From Spirochaetaceae bacterium (GTDB taxonomy: Bacteria > Spirochaetota > Spirochaetia > Treponematales > Breznakiellaceae), in contig JAISCO010000169.1 of NCBI GenBank assembly GCA_031265535.1, positions 1-9,420 on the forward strand: 9,420 nt of DNA, read 5' to 3'. Positions 1 through 7,270 of the stretch are shown here, piece by piece. Both the position numbers and the translations under genes were made by a program. The first letter of the stretch is position 1. Every line of letters starts with the position of its first letter. The notes beneath the pieces were generated by a model. The model made no database searches. It was not told the DNA's origin and saw only the letters and a list, made by a program, of their open reading frames with translations.

Positions 1-1680
1 CAGTTTGCGTTGGGCAAGCTCGGCCTTAAAAAAGCCTTCAACATCAAGCGCGCAGGCGCGGATTATGACGGGGTCTTGCGGGCGCAATGTCTGAACCAGC
101 ACTTTTCCGTCCGGGAAATAACGCCCCGCCCTGCCTGCAACCTGAACCAGCAGAGAAAAAGTGCGCTCCGCCGCCCGAAAATCCGGCAGATGCAGTCCCG
201 TGTCGGCAAGCACGACCCCGACAAGCCGCACGCCGGGGAAGTTAAGCCCTTTGGCGACCATTTGCGTCCCCAGCAGAATGTCTATCGCTCCGGCGCGAAA
301 CATCGCTAGGCTCTCTTCAAGCCCGTTCTTTTTGGCGGCGGTGTCGGCATCAACACGCCGTATTCTGAGGCCGGGGAAAGCGCGGCGCGTCTCCTCCTCT
401 ATCATCTCCGTGCCGACACCGGTAAAACCGGCTTCCAGCGATCCGCAGGACGGGCAGGCGCGGGGCGGAACCGTTTCATAGCCGCAGTAATGGCAGATTG
501 CGCGCCCTTTGTTCTTGTGCCATGTCAGCGAAACGGAACAGCGTTTGCACATAAGCTCAAAACCGCAGTTATTGCAGTGGTAAAAGTACGCGAAACCCCG
601 CCGGTTCAAAAAGAGTATGGTCTGCCGCCCCATGTTCGCCGTAGTTTTAATCTCTTGTTTTAACTCCCATGAAAGGCAGCTTGGGCTTTGCGCCAGACTT
701 ATGGCTTTTATTTCCGGGATAGAGCCTCCCGAAAGCCGCGTGTGGAGTTCCAGCCGCCTGATCTTCCCGTCGGCCATCAGCTTCCACGCCTCGGCGGAAG
801 GCGTTGCCGACCCCATAACCAGCGCCGCGCCGCTTACCGCGCAGCGCCTCATCGCCACCTGCCGCCCATGATAGCGCGGCGTACTGCCTGACTTGTACGA
901 TCCGTCGTGTTCCTCGTCAACTATGATGAGGCCCAAATTTGTTACCGGCGCGAACACGGCGCTGCGAGGCCCCACCACAATACGCGCTTCGCCCCGCCGT
1001 ATCCTGACCCATTCCGCAAAGCGCTGGGAAGACGTCATCTTTGAGTGAAGTGTAGCGGCGGCGGCACCGAAACGCTTTCCGATAGCTTCGGCGGTCTGGC
1101 GGCTCAACGCGATTTCGGGTACAAGGTAGATGACAGATTTTCCCGCGTCCAGCATGGATTCCGCCGCCCGCAGAAAGACCTCAGTCTTGCCGGAGCCGGT
1201 AATCCCGTACAGGTAGAACGGAATCCCCGCGTCCGCGCCCGCGATGACAGCGTCCAGCGCGGCGCGCTGTCCGTCCGACAGTTCAAGCGCCGTACCCGCT
1301 ATGCTGTCGATGTCGGACTCGGCGAATGATGAAAAGTCTGCGGCGCGCCTGCCCGACGGCAGCATCGCGGCAAGCGCCTCCCCCACCGAGCAGAAATAGT
1401 ACGACGAGATCCATTCGGCAAGCGTGATGTCTTCCTGAGCGAATATGGGTTCTTTATCGACAATGCGCTGTATTGTTTTGAGTTTGAGCGGGTCAACGCC
1501 GGCGGGCAGTTCTTCCGCGCAGCCCACGATAAAGCCTGTAAGCTGCCTTTTGCCAAAGTTTGTTACCGCGCGTTTGCCCAGCTCTCCCAGTTCGTCATCG
1601 TTGTCGAGGTATACGAAAGCCTGTTTTAACGGTATGTCGAACAATAGACTGAGGTATCGCCGCCGCGTTTGCTCAGGCAA
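1..1680 (-). CDS. priA: Primosomal protein N' (PriA), replication-restart helicase, C-terminus cut off by window edge
   Basis: PriA is a 3'-5' superfamily-2 DNA helicase that binds stalled or repaired forks and reloads the replicative helicase. The frame is open for 560 codons to the window edge, with no stop. Visible in order: an N-terminal fork-binding region (YLSLLFDIPLKQ at 9-20), Walker A GITGSGKT (158-166 region, Lys165), DEEH box at 255-258, motif III GSATP at 290-294, a zinc module of four Cys pairs (369/372, 378/381, 396/399, 409/412), motif V TQMVAKG at 472-478, and motif VI QVAGRAGR at 513-520. The start is a TTG at 1680-1678, chosen because the conserved N-terminus begins right there and no ATG is available. 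It lies one base after the udg stop, so translation is probably coupled. Walker A lies nearer the N-terminus than in E. coli PriA, so the N-terminal domains look compact. Family members are usually about 650-730 residues, so roughly 100 or more residues are missing. Confidence 0.95.
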   Translation of the reverse strand, partial: MPEQTRRRYLSLLFDIPLKQAFVYLDNDDELGELGKRAVTNFGKRQLTGFIVGCAEELPAGVDPLKLKTIQRIVDKEPIFAQEDITLAEWISSYYFCSVGEALAAMLPSGRRAADFSSFAESDIDSIAGTALELSDGQRAALDAVIAGADAGIPFYLYGITGSGKTEVFLRAAESMLDAGKSVIYLVPEIALSRQTAEAIGKRFGAAAATLHSKMTSSQRFAEWVRIRRGEARIVVGPRSAVFAPVTNLGLIIVDEEHDGSYKSGSTPRYHGRQVAMRRCAVSGAALVMGSATPSAEAWKLMADGKIRRLELHTRLSGGSIPEIKAISLAQSPSCLSWELKQEIKTTANMGRQTILFLNRRGFAYFYHCNNCGFELMCKRCSVSLTWHKNKGRAICHYCGYETVPPRACPSCGSLEAGFTGVGTEMIEEETRRAFPGLRIRRVDADTAAKKNGLEESLAMFRAGAIDILLGTQMVAKGLNFPGVRLVGVVLADTGLHLPDFRAAERTFSLLVQVAGRAGRYFPDGKVLVQTLRPQDPVIIRACALDVEGFFKAELAQRKL

Positions 1681-1681
1681 T

Positions 1682-2599
1682 TTAGCTGTTCCAGCCCGCC
1701 CGGATTTGCGCGGTTTCCGCCGCGTAAGCCGAGTCAATCTCCGCGAGGCGGCGGCAAAGGGCTTTAAGGTCTTCCCACGCGAATCGTTTCTGCGATGCAT
1801 CGCGGAGCAGGTAACTGGGATGAAAAGTCGGGAGCAGCGGAATTCCGTGATACAGCTTCCAGTTTCCGCGAAGGCGTGTGATGCCTTCGTCCGTCCCCAG
1901 CAATGCTTTTACGGGGATCTTCCCCACGGTGAGTATCAGAGGCGGGTTTAAGGCCGCAAGCTGCTGTTCAAAGAACGGCAGACAGGCCGCCGCCTCGTCC
2001 GGGTAGGGGTCGCGGTTTTGGGGCGGGCGGCATTTGATTACATTGGCGATAAAACAATTTTTTTTGCGGTCAAGCCCTATAGCCAGCAGCATTTTGTCCA
2101 AAAGCCGCCCCGCCGCGCCCACAAAAGGCCGTCCGCTCGCGTCCTCGTCAGCGCCAGGGCCTTCGCCCACGACAAGAACGAGCGGGTTTTCCACGCCCTC
2201 ACCCGGGACGGCCTTTATCCGCGTTGTGTGTAAGCCGCAGTTTGTACATTTACAAACCGCGTCGGCTATTGCCGCGATTGAGTCGGTTGTCTTGATTGAG
2301 TCGATGGACTTGATTGAGTCGGTTGGCTTGATTGACTTGATTGAATCGGGGGCTTCGGCGTTTCCGGCATCCTTATTAAGGCCGGGAATCTCGGAGTCTG
2401 CGCAATACTCAGCTTCTCCGCAATATACGGCTACGGTTTCGGCGACACTTTTTACGGCGCTGTAAGCAGCCGCGTTTACAGGCAATTCTTCGTCATCCGT
2501 AAAATTGTACGGTTCACATTCGTCAAAATAGCCTGTTTTCAAGAAAGCGCCGGCTGTATCCAGAAAACGGGCGGCGCTGAGCTTTTGTTCCGCCGTCAT
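1682..2599 (-). CDS. Family 4 (iron-sulfur) uracil-DNA glycosylase
   Basis: Removes uracil from DNA, starting base-excision repair of deaminated cytosine. The catalytic core follows family-4 UDG. It has four candidate [4Fe-4S] ligands, Cys118 and Cys121 (C-T-N-C), Cys190 (VIKCRPPQNRDP) and Cys206, with 15 residues between the last two. The active-site loop is GEGPGADED (145-153) and the second motif is HPSYLLR (260-266). Numbering uses the ATG at 2599-2597, which sits one base after the clpB TGA and suits translational coupling. An in-frame TTG at 2632, inside clpB, would add 11 residues (316 aa) but encodes residues with no family resemblance. The N-terminal ~110 residues are an extension typical of such enzymes. 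Unusually, residues about 85-107 are a hexapeptide-like DSIKxx repeat encoded by an 18-bp tandem repeat. The gene sits between clpB and priA in one apparent operon. Confidence 0.93.
   Translation of the reverse strand: MTAEQKLSAARFLDTAGAFLKTGYFDECEPYNFTDDEELPVNAAAYSAVKSVAETVAVYCGEAEYCADSEIPGLNKDAGNAEAPDSIKSIKPTDSIKSIDSIKTTDSIAAIADAVCKCTNCGLHTTRIKAVPGEGVENPLVLVVGEGPGADEDASGRPFVGAAGRLLDKMLLAIGLDRKKNCFIANVIKCRPPQNRDPYPDEAAACLPFFEQQLAALNPPLILTVGKIPVKALLGTDEGITRLRGNWKLYHGIPLLPTFHPSYLLRDASQKRFAWEDLKALCRRLAEIDSAYAAETAQIRAGWNS
2277..2348 (-). repeat. 18-bp imperfect tandem repeat inside the uracil-DNA glycosylase gene
   Basis: On the plus strand the unit is ATTGAGTCGGTTGTCTTG (2277-2294). It is repeated at 2295-2312 and 2313-2330 with a few substitutions, then as two shortened units (2331-2339 and 2340-2348). 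All units are multiples of three, so the glycosylase frame is kept and the protein gains DSIKxx repeats ahead of its first Fe-S cysteine pair. The array lies in the linker between the variable N-terminus and the catalytic core, where length change should be tolerated. Confidence 0.85.
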
Positions 2600-2600
2600 A

Positions 2601-5231
2601 TCAATGTTTGTCCGGTTTTTCCGCCAGGTCAAAGCGTAAAGAAGAAGTCTCTTGTTCGTTTAACGCCGCCTTTACGATTGAGCCGTCCTTTATCTTTCCG
2701 GCGATGATGGCTTTGGCAAGCGGGTTTTCAATCTCACTCTGAATCGTCCTTTTTAACGGACGCGCTCCAAACAGCGGGTCGTAACCGCGTTCTATGATCA
2801 AATTCTTAGCCATGTCCGTCAATTCAAGCGTAATTTTACGCTCAGCCAGGCGCTCTTTTAGTCTTTCAAGCTGAATATCCACGATTTTTCCGATCTCGCT
2901 CTTGTCCAAACGGTTAAAAATCACGGTTTCGTCGATACGGTTAAGGAATTCAGGGCGGAAATGCCGCTTTAACAGTTCGGTAAGAGATTTTTTTATGTCA
3001 TCCTGATGCTTTTCCTCAAGAATTAGTTCCGAACCAAGGTTGCTTGTCATTATTATTATAGTATTTTTAAAGTCAACTATGCGCCCCTGCCCGTCTGTGA
3101 GCCGTCCGTCATCCAGAATTTGCAGGAATACGTTAAAAACTTCCGGGTGCGCCTTTTCGATTTCGTCAAAAAGAATGACGCTGTACGGGCGGCGGCGGAC
3201 AGCTTCCGTAAGCTGTCCGCCCTGGTCGTAACCCACATAGCCGGGCGGAGCGCCGATAAGACGGCTTACCGAAAACTTTTCGCCATACTCGCTCATGTCG
3301 ATGCGGGTAAGCGCCTTTTCGTCATTGAACAGAAAGTCCGCCAAGGTTTTTGCCAACTCTGTTTTGCCAACGCCGGTCGGCCCCAGAAAGAGAAATGAGC
3401 CCAATGGCCGCGCCGCGTCGTTCAATCCGGCTTTGTTCCGCCTTATCGCGTCGGCTACGGACTTCACCGCCGCCGGCTGCCCGACAACACGCCTTTCCAG
3501 CACATCCTCAAGATCAATGTACTTCTGCATCTCGCCGGACAGCATCTTTGATACGGGTATCCCCGTCCATGTCGAGACTACGGCGGCTATGTCTTCCTCG
3601 CTGACCTCTTCCCGCAGCAAGGCGGCGCCGGAACCGGTCCCTTCCGCGGCGGCTCCGGCGCGTTTTGCGTCCAACTCGGCGGTTAAAGCGTCAAGTTCTT
3701 TCTGGGTTCCGGGGATGAGTCCATAGCGCAGTTCCGCCGCCTTGTTGAGGTTGCCTTCGCGCTCGTAACGGGTTTGCTCAATGTTAAGCTCTTCGATTTT
3801 TTGTTTTAACGCATGAATTTTGGAAATTTCAGCCTTTTCGTTCTCCCAGCGCGTCTTCATGACATCACGCTCGCCGGTTAAACCGGCGATTTCTGTCTCC
3901 AACTTGCTCAAACGTTCCTTTGACGCGGCATCCTGCTCGCGGATAAGGGCCTGTTTTTCGATTGAAAGCTGCAAAAGACGGCGTTCCAGTTTATCAAGCT
4001 CAGTCGGACGGCTGTCAAGCTCAATTTTTAGGCGGCTAGCGGCCTCATCAACAAGGTCAATGGCTTTATCCGGCAAAAAACGGTTCGTAATATAGCGGTT
4101 GGACAGCATAGCGGCGGCGACTAAGGCCTCGTCCTTTATGCGCACTCCGTGGTGAACCTCGTAGCGCTCTTTCAGGCCGCGAAGTATCGCTATCGTGTTT
4201 TCAACCGACGGCTCCGAGGCGTAAACTTGCTGAAAACGGCGTTCCAGCGCGGCGTCTTTTTCGATGTACTTGCGGTATTCATCCAGTGTCGTAGCCCCTA
4301 TGCAGCGGAGTTCGCCGCGAGCAAGGGCGGGTTTAAGCAGATTGGAGGCGTCTGTCGCCCCTTCCGCCGCGCCCGCGCCGACAAGTGTGTGGAGTTCGTC
4401 TATAAATAGTATGATTTTACCGTCCGAAGCCTGTACCTCGGCTATTACGGTTTTAAGCCGCTCTTCAAATTCGCCGCGGAATTTGGCCCCCGCGACAAGA
4501 GCGCCAAGGTCAAGGGCGAGTAGTTTTTTCCCTTTGAGTCCCTCCGGCACGTCGCCCGCCACGATTCGGCGGGCGAGGCCCTCGACAATCGCCGTCTTGC
4601 CTACGCCCGGTTCGCCTATCAGTACGGGGTTGTTCTTTGTCCGCCGGGACAGTACCTGCATTACGCGCCTAATTTCTTCGTCCCGCCCGATTACGGGGTC
4701 GATTTTTTCCTGACGGGCCAGCGCGGTAAGGTCGCGGCAGTATTTTTCAAGCGCCTGATATTTGTCCTCCGGGTTTTGGTCCATTACCCGCGTGCTGCCG
4801 CGAAGCGCTTTTAACGCGGACAAAATCCCCTGCCTGTCCACACCTTGTTGTTTTAGAAGCTGCCCCGCGCCGCCTTCGCCGGCTGCCAGCGCAAGCAGGA
4901 TATGCTCTGTCGAAACAAAATCATCTTTAAGTCCCGCCGCCTCGCTTTCCGCCTTGGCAAGGGTCTTTGAAAGTCCGGGCGAAAGGTAAACCTGAGCGGC
5001 GTCCCCGTACACTTTCGGCAGCGCCGCGATACGCGAGCGGCACTCTCCGGCTAACGCTGCGGGATTTACGCCTATACGCTCCAAAAGAGGCGGTACAAGC
5101 CCGTCTTTCTGGTCCAAAAGCGCGAGAAGTAAATGCTCGCCGTCTATCTGCGCATGGTCGCTTTTTTGTGCCAGCGCGGACGCTTCGTTCAGCGCGTCCT
5201 GAGCTTTTATCGTAAACTTGTCGTAGTTCAT
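2601..5231 (-). CDS. clpB: ATP-dependent disaggregase ClpB (Hsp104-type chaperone)
   Basis: ClpB is a cytoplasmic hexameric AAA+ machine. It threads aggregated protein through its pore together with the DnaK system. The 876 residues match the usual ~860. Domains in order: substrate-binding N-domain with two Clp repeats (about 1-145); AAA+ domain 1 with Walker A GEPGVGKT (206-213), pore loop around 250-254, Walker B ending D278-E279, sensor 1 at T314-T315 and arginine finger R331/R332; coiled-coil middle domain (about 400-520), which separates ClpB from ClpA/ClpC; AAA+ domain 2 with Walker A GPTGVGKT (617-624), pore loop GYVGYD (664-669), Walker B ending D689-E690, sensor 1 N731, R765 and sensor 2 GAR (822-824). 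No key residue is missing. The ATG at 5231 matches the family N-terminus; only a weak AAGG lies 12 bases upstream. It is the first gene of the clpB-udg-priA string. No CIRCE-type heat-shock operator was seen. Confidence 0.98.
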   Translation of the reverse strand: MNYDKFTIKAQDALNEASALAQKSDHAQIDGEHLLLALLDQKDGLVPPLLERIGVNPAALAGECRSRIAALPKVYGDAAQVYLSPGLSKTLAKAESEAAGLKDDFVSTEHILLALAAGEGGAGQLLKQQGVDRQGILSALKALRGSTRVMDQNPEDKYQALEKYCRDLTALARQEKIDPVIGRDEEIRRVMQVLSRRTKNNPVLIGEPGVGKTAIVEGLARRIVAGDVPEGLKGKKLLALDLGALVAGAKFRGEFEERLKTVIAEVQASDGKIILFIDELHTLVGAGAAEGATDASNLLKPALARGELRCIGATTLDEYRKYIEKDAALERRFQQVYASEPSVENTIAILRGLKERYEVHHGVRIKDEALVAAAMLSNRYITNRFLPDKAIDLVDEAASRLKIELDSRPTELDKLERRLLQLSIEKQALIREQDAASKERLSKLETEIAGLTGERDVMKTRWENEKAEISKIHALKQKIEELNIEQTRYEREGNLNKAAELRYGLIPGTQKELDALTAELDAKRAGAAAEGTGSGAALLREEVSEEDIAAVVSTWTGIPVSKMLSGEMQKYIDLEDVLERRVVGQPAAVKSVADAIRRNKAGLNDAARPLGSFLFLGPTGVGKTELAKTLADFLFNDEKALTRIDMSEYGEKFSVSRLIGAPPGYVGYDQGGQLTEAVRRRPYSVILFDEIEKAHPEVFNVFLQILDDGRLTDGQGRIVDFKNTIIIMTSNLGSELILEEKHQDDIKKSLTELLKRHFRPEFLNRIDETVIFNRLDKSEIGKIVDIQLERLKERLAERKITLELTDMAKNLIIERGYDPLFGARPLKRTIQSEIENPLAKAIIAGKIKDGSIVKAALNEQETSSLRFDLAEKPDKH

Positions 5232-5236
5232 AATTA

Positions 5237-5265
5237 ATTTTACCTTACCCGCCGTCAGCTTTCAA
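5237..5265 (-). promoter_or_regulatory. Candidate sigma70-type promoter of clpB
   Basis: Read on the minus strand: TTGAAA (5265-5260), 17 bases, TAAAAT (5242-5237). The predicted transcript start falls at about the clpB ATG, so this promoter would give an almost leaderless mRNA, which weakens the call. The -35 box touches the outer end of the 32-bp inverted repeat (5266). Confidence 0.35.
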
Positions 5266-5297
5266 CCATTTGCCATGGAGGCACATGCGCTCCGCGC
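5266..5297 (+). repeat. Left copy of 32-bp inverted repeat bracketing the accessory island
   Basis: Its reverse complement occurs at 9249-9280 with one mismatch in 32 (31/32 by eye). It starts CCATTTGCCATGGAGG and runs into the core repeat of the array. It is the outermost recognisable repeat on this side, 34 bases from the clpB start codon. No target-site duplication was found outside the two copies. Confidence 0.85.
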
Positions 5298-5710
5298 TAG
5301 CATCCCCGAAGCGTGGTTTCAGCCTCTGCTTTTGGTAAGGACAGGGCGTTTTGCATACGCGACTGCCTGCATTGCTCATTTTTACCTCTTCCTTTTTACT
5401 TTTTACTTCCCAGTGGGTTTCTCATACGCTCCGCGTTAGCATCCCGAAAACGGGGTTTCAGCCTCTGCCTTCGGGTTTGAAAAAAACGCTTGGCATACGC
5501 GGCTGCCTGCATTACCTCCTACCTTTTACTTACCAGTGGGTTTACATACATTCTGCGTTAGCGTCTTGCCGCCCCTTGTTGGGGGCGGAGAGGCGTTCAC
5601 TTCGCCCGCCAGCGGGTTTACATACACTCCGCGCCCACCAGTGGGTTTACATACGCTCCGCGTTAGTACCTTCCCGCCTCGTTGGGCGGGACATGGCGTT
5701 CACTTTGCCA
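5282..5710 (+). repeat. Modular intergenic repeat array, five core copies (left array)
   Basis: The core unit is about 30 bp, beginning CCAGTGGGTTTACATACG and ending CTCCGCGTTAGC. Copies lie at 5282-5301 (partial), 5410-5440, 5533-5562, 5609-5634 (partial) and 5638-5666. Two longer modules separate them. One follows copies 1 and 2 (5301-5409 and 5441-5532) and shares TTTCAGCCTCTGC and GCTGCCTGCATT-like stretches. The other follows copies 3 and 5 (5563-5608 and 5667-5710); it has a GC-rich hairpin (for example CCCGCC TCGTT GGGCGG) and then GGCGTTCACTT. Open frames across the array are repeat translations, not genes. The region 5232-5932 holds no credible coding sequence. Confidence 0.85.
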
Positions 5711-5760
5711 GCGGCGGTCGGTGTTTTATCTTCAATTCAATAATTTGCGATAATTCGCAT

Positions 5761-5774
5761 CGCCATTTATGGCG
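5761..5774. repeat. Short palindrome CGCCATTTATGGCG
   Basis: A perfect 6-bp stem with a two-base centre in the non-coding stretch between the left array and the radical SAM gene. It could form a hairpin on either strand. It lacks a T-run, so a terminator role is not supported. Confidence 0.45.
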
Positions 5775-5784
5775 CAATTTGTGG

Positions 5785-5835
5785 CTCATTTTTCTATTCT
5801 GGAGGAGGGCGCTGTTTCCATGCATCATCGCAAAC
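5785..5835 (+). repeat. Dispersed repeat, copy 1 (GGGCGCTGTTT element)
   Basis: Shares CTCATTTT, a GGAGG-like block, GGGCGCTGTTT and a terminal GCAAAC, in the same order and spacing, with 7110-7161. The similarity is imperfect but collinear over about 50 bp. The two copies flank the radical SAM gene in direct orientation. Confidence 0.5.
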
Positions 5836-5903
5836 CGTTGCACCATAGCCGCGCCCCCCTGTCTCCAGCCCGCCTGCGGCAGTCTTTCGCCACCCCCCGG
5901 CTC

Positions 5904-5920
5904 AACGCGCAAAGCGCGTT
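5904..5920 (-). terminator. Hairpin downstream of the radical SAM gene, possible terminator
   Basis: AACGCGC-AAA-GCGCGTT forms a 7-bp perfect stem 12 bases beyond the radical SAM stop codon. No T-run follows on the minus strand, so intrinsic termination is uncertain. mRNA 3'-end stabilisation is an alternative role. Confidence 0.4.
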
Positions 5921-5932
5921 CAACTGTCGTTA

Positions 5933-6864
5933 TTATACTGTCCATTCAGAAATATCTTTTTTTGATGTATGCCAAGGTGTATAGAGGACTATATTTTGCC
6001 AGTCGCAGTATCTGCAAAACGGTATCGGTCTGCGCAGGAAATCAAAGATTTCATCTATGTCTTTTGCTTTATAAATGTCAATTGAGTCCGCATCCGATTC
6101 TTCCATGCCTGCCTTAAAATAATCGTTAAAACTTGAAATATAGGAGCGTCTGTTACAAGTGTATAATCTGCCGTTACGCAGGGAAATACATTCGTTTGCT
6201 TCAAAACAGAGTCTGAATGATTTTTTTATATTTTGTTTTCCGCTCAGGTCAAGCGTTAAAATGTTTGTCCATTTGGTAACTTTGTCTGTTTTCTGGTAGT
6301 AAGAAAATTTTACGCCGTGATTTTTCGCCGCTCTTTCAATCGCGCCAAAATCAATATTTACCGGATATTTAGTAATCTCTATCTCAACGTCATTTTTTTT
6401 GCAATTTTCCCAAAAACTGTCAGGCTGTTTGGCAAGCAATATCCCATTGCTTAATACATTTACCCCCCCCCCCCCCAATTTCTATTATTGAAGAAAGAAC
6501 GCGCTATATCAAAAAAGTCTGTTATTTTAGGATGAAGCAACGGTTCGCCGCCCGCAAACCCAATAGAGGCTATATTTCCGCCTGTAAGCTCTGAAAGCCG
6601 TTTACAATCATTTCTAAAAGTTTCAATATCATAAAATCTTTCCTTGGCTAGTGGAGAATAATTCCCGCAGCCGGCGCAGTTCAAGTTGCAGTGATCAGCA
6701 AGCCCAACACCGAATTTAAGTAATTTCAATTTTTTTGTCCGCTTTGCAGATAAAAAATAACGGTATAAAATTTGCAAATTTTTATACGCCCGGCTTTGGG
6801 GTTTAATTGTTTTTCGGATAATTGATCCGATTGTCATTTCAAGGTTTTCTCTTAATCTGTACAT
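5933..6864 (-). CDS. Radical SAM/SPASM-like enzyme, frame broken at a 14-G tract (phase-variable or pseudogene)
   Basis: This is one gene in two frames. The upstream part (6864-6460, 134 codons) holds the radical SAM cluster motif CNLNCAGC (Cys59, 63, 66) and GGEP at 105-108. It ends in Gly residues and a TAA directly after the G tract. The downstream frame (from about 6478 to 5933) carries the rest: VLSNGILL, then a Cys pair in CFEANEC, a Cys in LYTCNRR and CRYC near the end, ligands of an auxiliary Fe-S cluster, and SKKDISEW at the C-terminus. With 12 or 15 G the frames join into about 310 residues, the normal size for this family. Similar proteins are often found near surface-polysaccharide genes and their substrates are unknown to me. 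The ATG at 6864 has a strong GGAGG six bases upstream. The gene is AT-rich compared with priA-clpB. A peptide or sugar substrate is equally open. Confidence 0.85.
6463..6476 (-). repeat. Homopolymer tract of 14 G (coding strand) inside the radical SAM gene
   Basis: Fourteen consecutive C on the plus strand. On the coding strand, AATT precedes and TAAATG follows the run. With 14 G the upstream frame hits TAA immediately after the tract; with 12 or 15 G it reads GTA AAT GTA into the conserved VLSNG segment. It falls in the short loop before that strand, where a few glycines would be tolerated. Runs this long change length readily by slipped-strand mispairing. Confidence 0.95.
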
Positions 6865-7109
6865 TGATTTCCTCCATGATAATTTAATTAATAACTAAGG
6901 AACTGTATTGTCCGGTAATCCCGCCGGACACCTGATTCAGGTTATTAAAAAGCAGTGGAAAAGTAAATAGAGTCACGCCGGTGGGGCAACATCATAGAAA
7001 TAAATATCATGAGGGAAGCCTTGGGAACAAGCGGCGAGAGTAACCGCTTTTTATGGCAAGACTATACGCGCCACGGAGATGTTGAACCGTAATCTGCGTC
7101 ATTCGCGAC

Positions 7110-7161
7110 TCATTTTATTCAGTAGGGGAGGGGGCGCTGTTTTTATACATTAACAGCAAAC
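7110..7161 (+). repeat. Dispersed repeat, copy 2 (GGGCGCTGTTT element)
   Basis: Collinear with 5785-5835; see that copy for the shared blocks. It lies inside the hairpin-rich gap and runs directly into the palindrome at 7161-7180. Confidence 0.5.
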
Positions 7162-7180
7162 GCGCAAACAAGTTTGCGCG
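7161..7180. repeat. Palindrome CGCGCAAAC-AA-GTTTGCGCG, recurring at 9061-9077
   Basis: A 9-bp perfect inverted repeat with a two-base centre. Seventeen bases of it (7162-7178) recur exactly at 9061-9077 next to the right repeat array, so it belongs to the same family of mobile or dispersed intergenic sequence. Confidence 0.7.
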
Positions 7181-7270
7181 CAAAATTTGCGACGGGGTAT
7201 TGAAGCTAACTGCGAATAAAGAAAATACATATCAATGCTGTATTGGTGTTAGCATGATTAAAGCAACTAA

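Noticed and set aside
2600..2632. TTG at 2632 as the start of the uracil-DNA glycosylase gene
   Set aside because: It lies inside clpB and adds 11 residues that merely read clpB in another frame. The ATG at 2599, one base after the clpB stop, is the simpler coupled start.
5351..6117. Long plus-strand open frames across the left repeat array (130 and 193 codons)
   Set aside because: The translations simply repeat the array (QWVYIRSAL-like and GFTYTPR-like segments), have no ribosome-binding sites, and the second runs into the antisense of the radical SAM gene.
5933..6478. The downstream radical SAM fragment as an independent gene starting at TTG 6478
   Set aside because: The start would lie within the G tract without a proper ribosome-binding site, and the product lacks the radical SAM cysteine motif found in the other frame just upstream.
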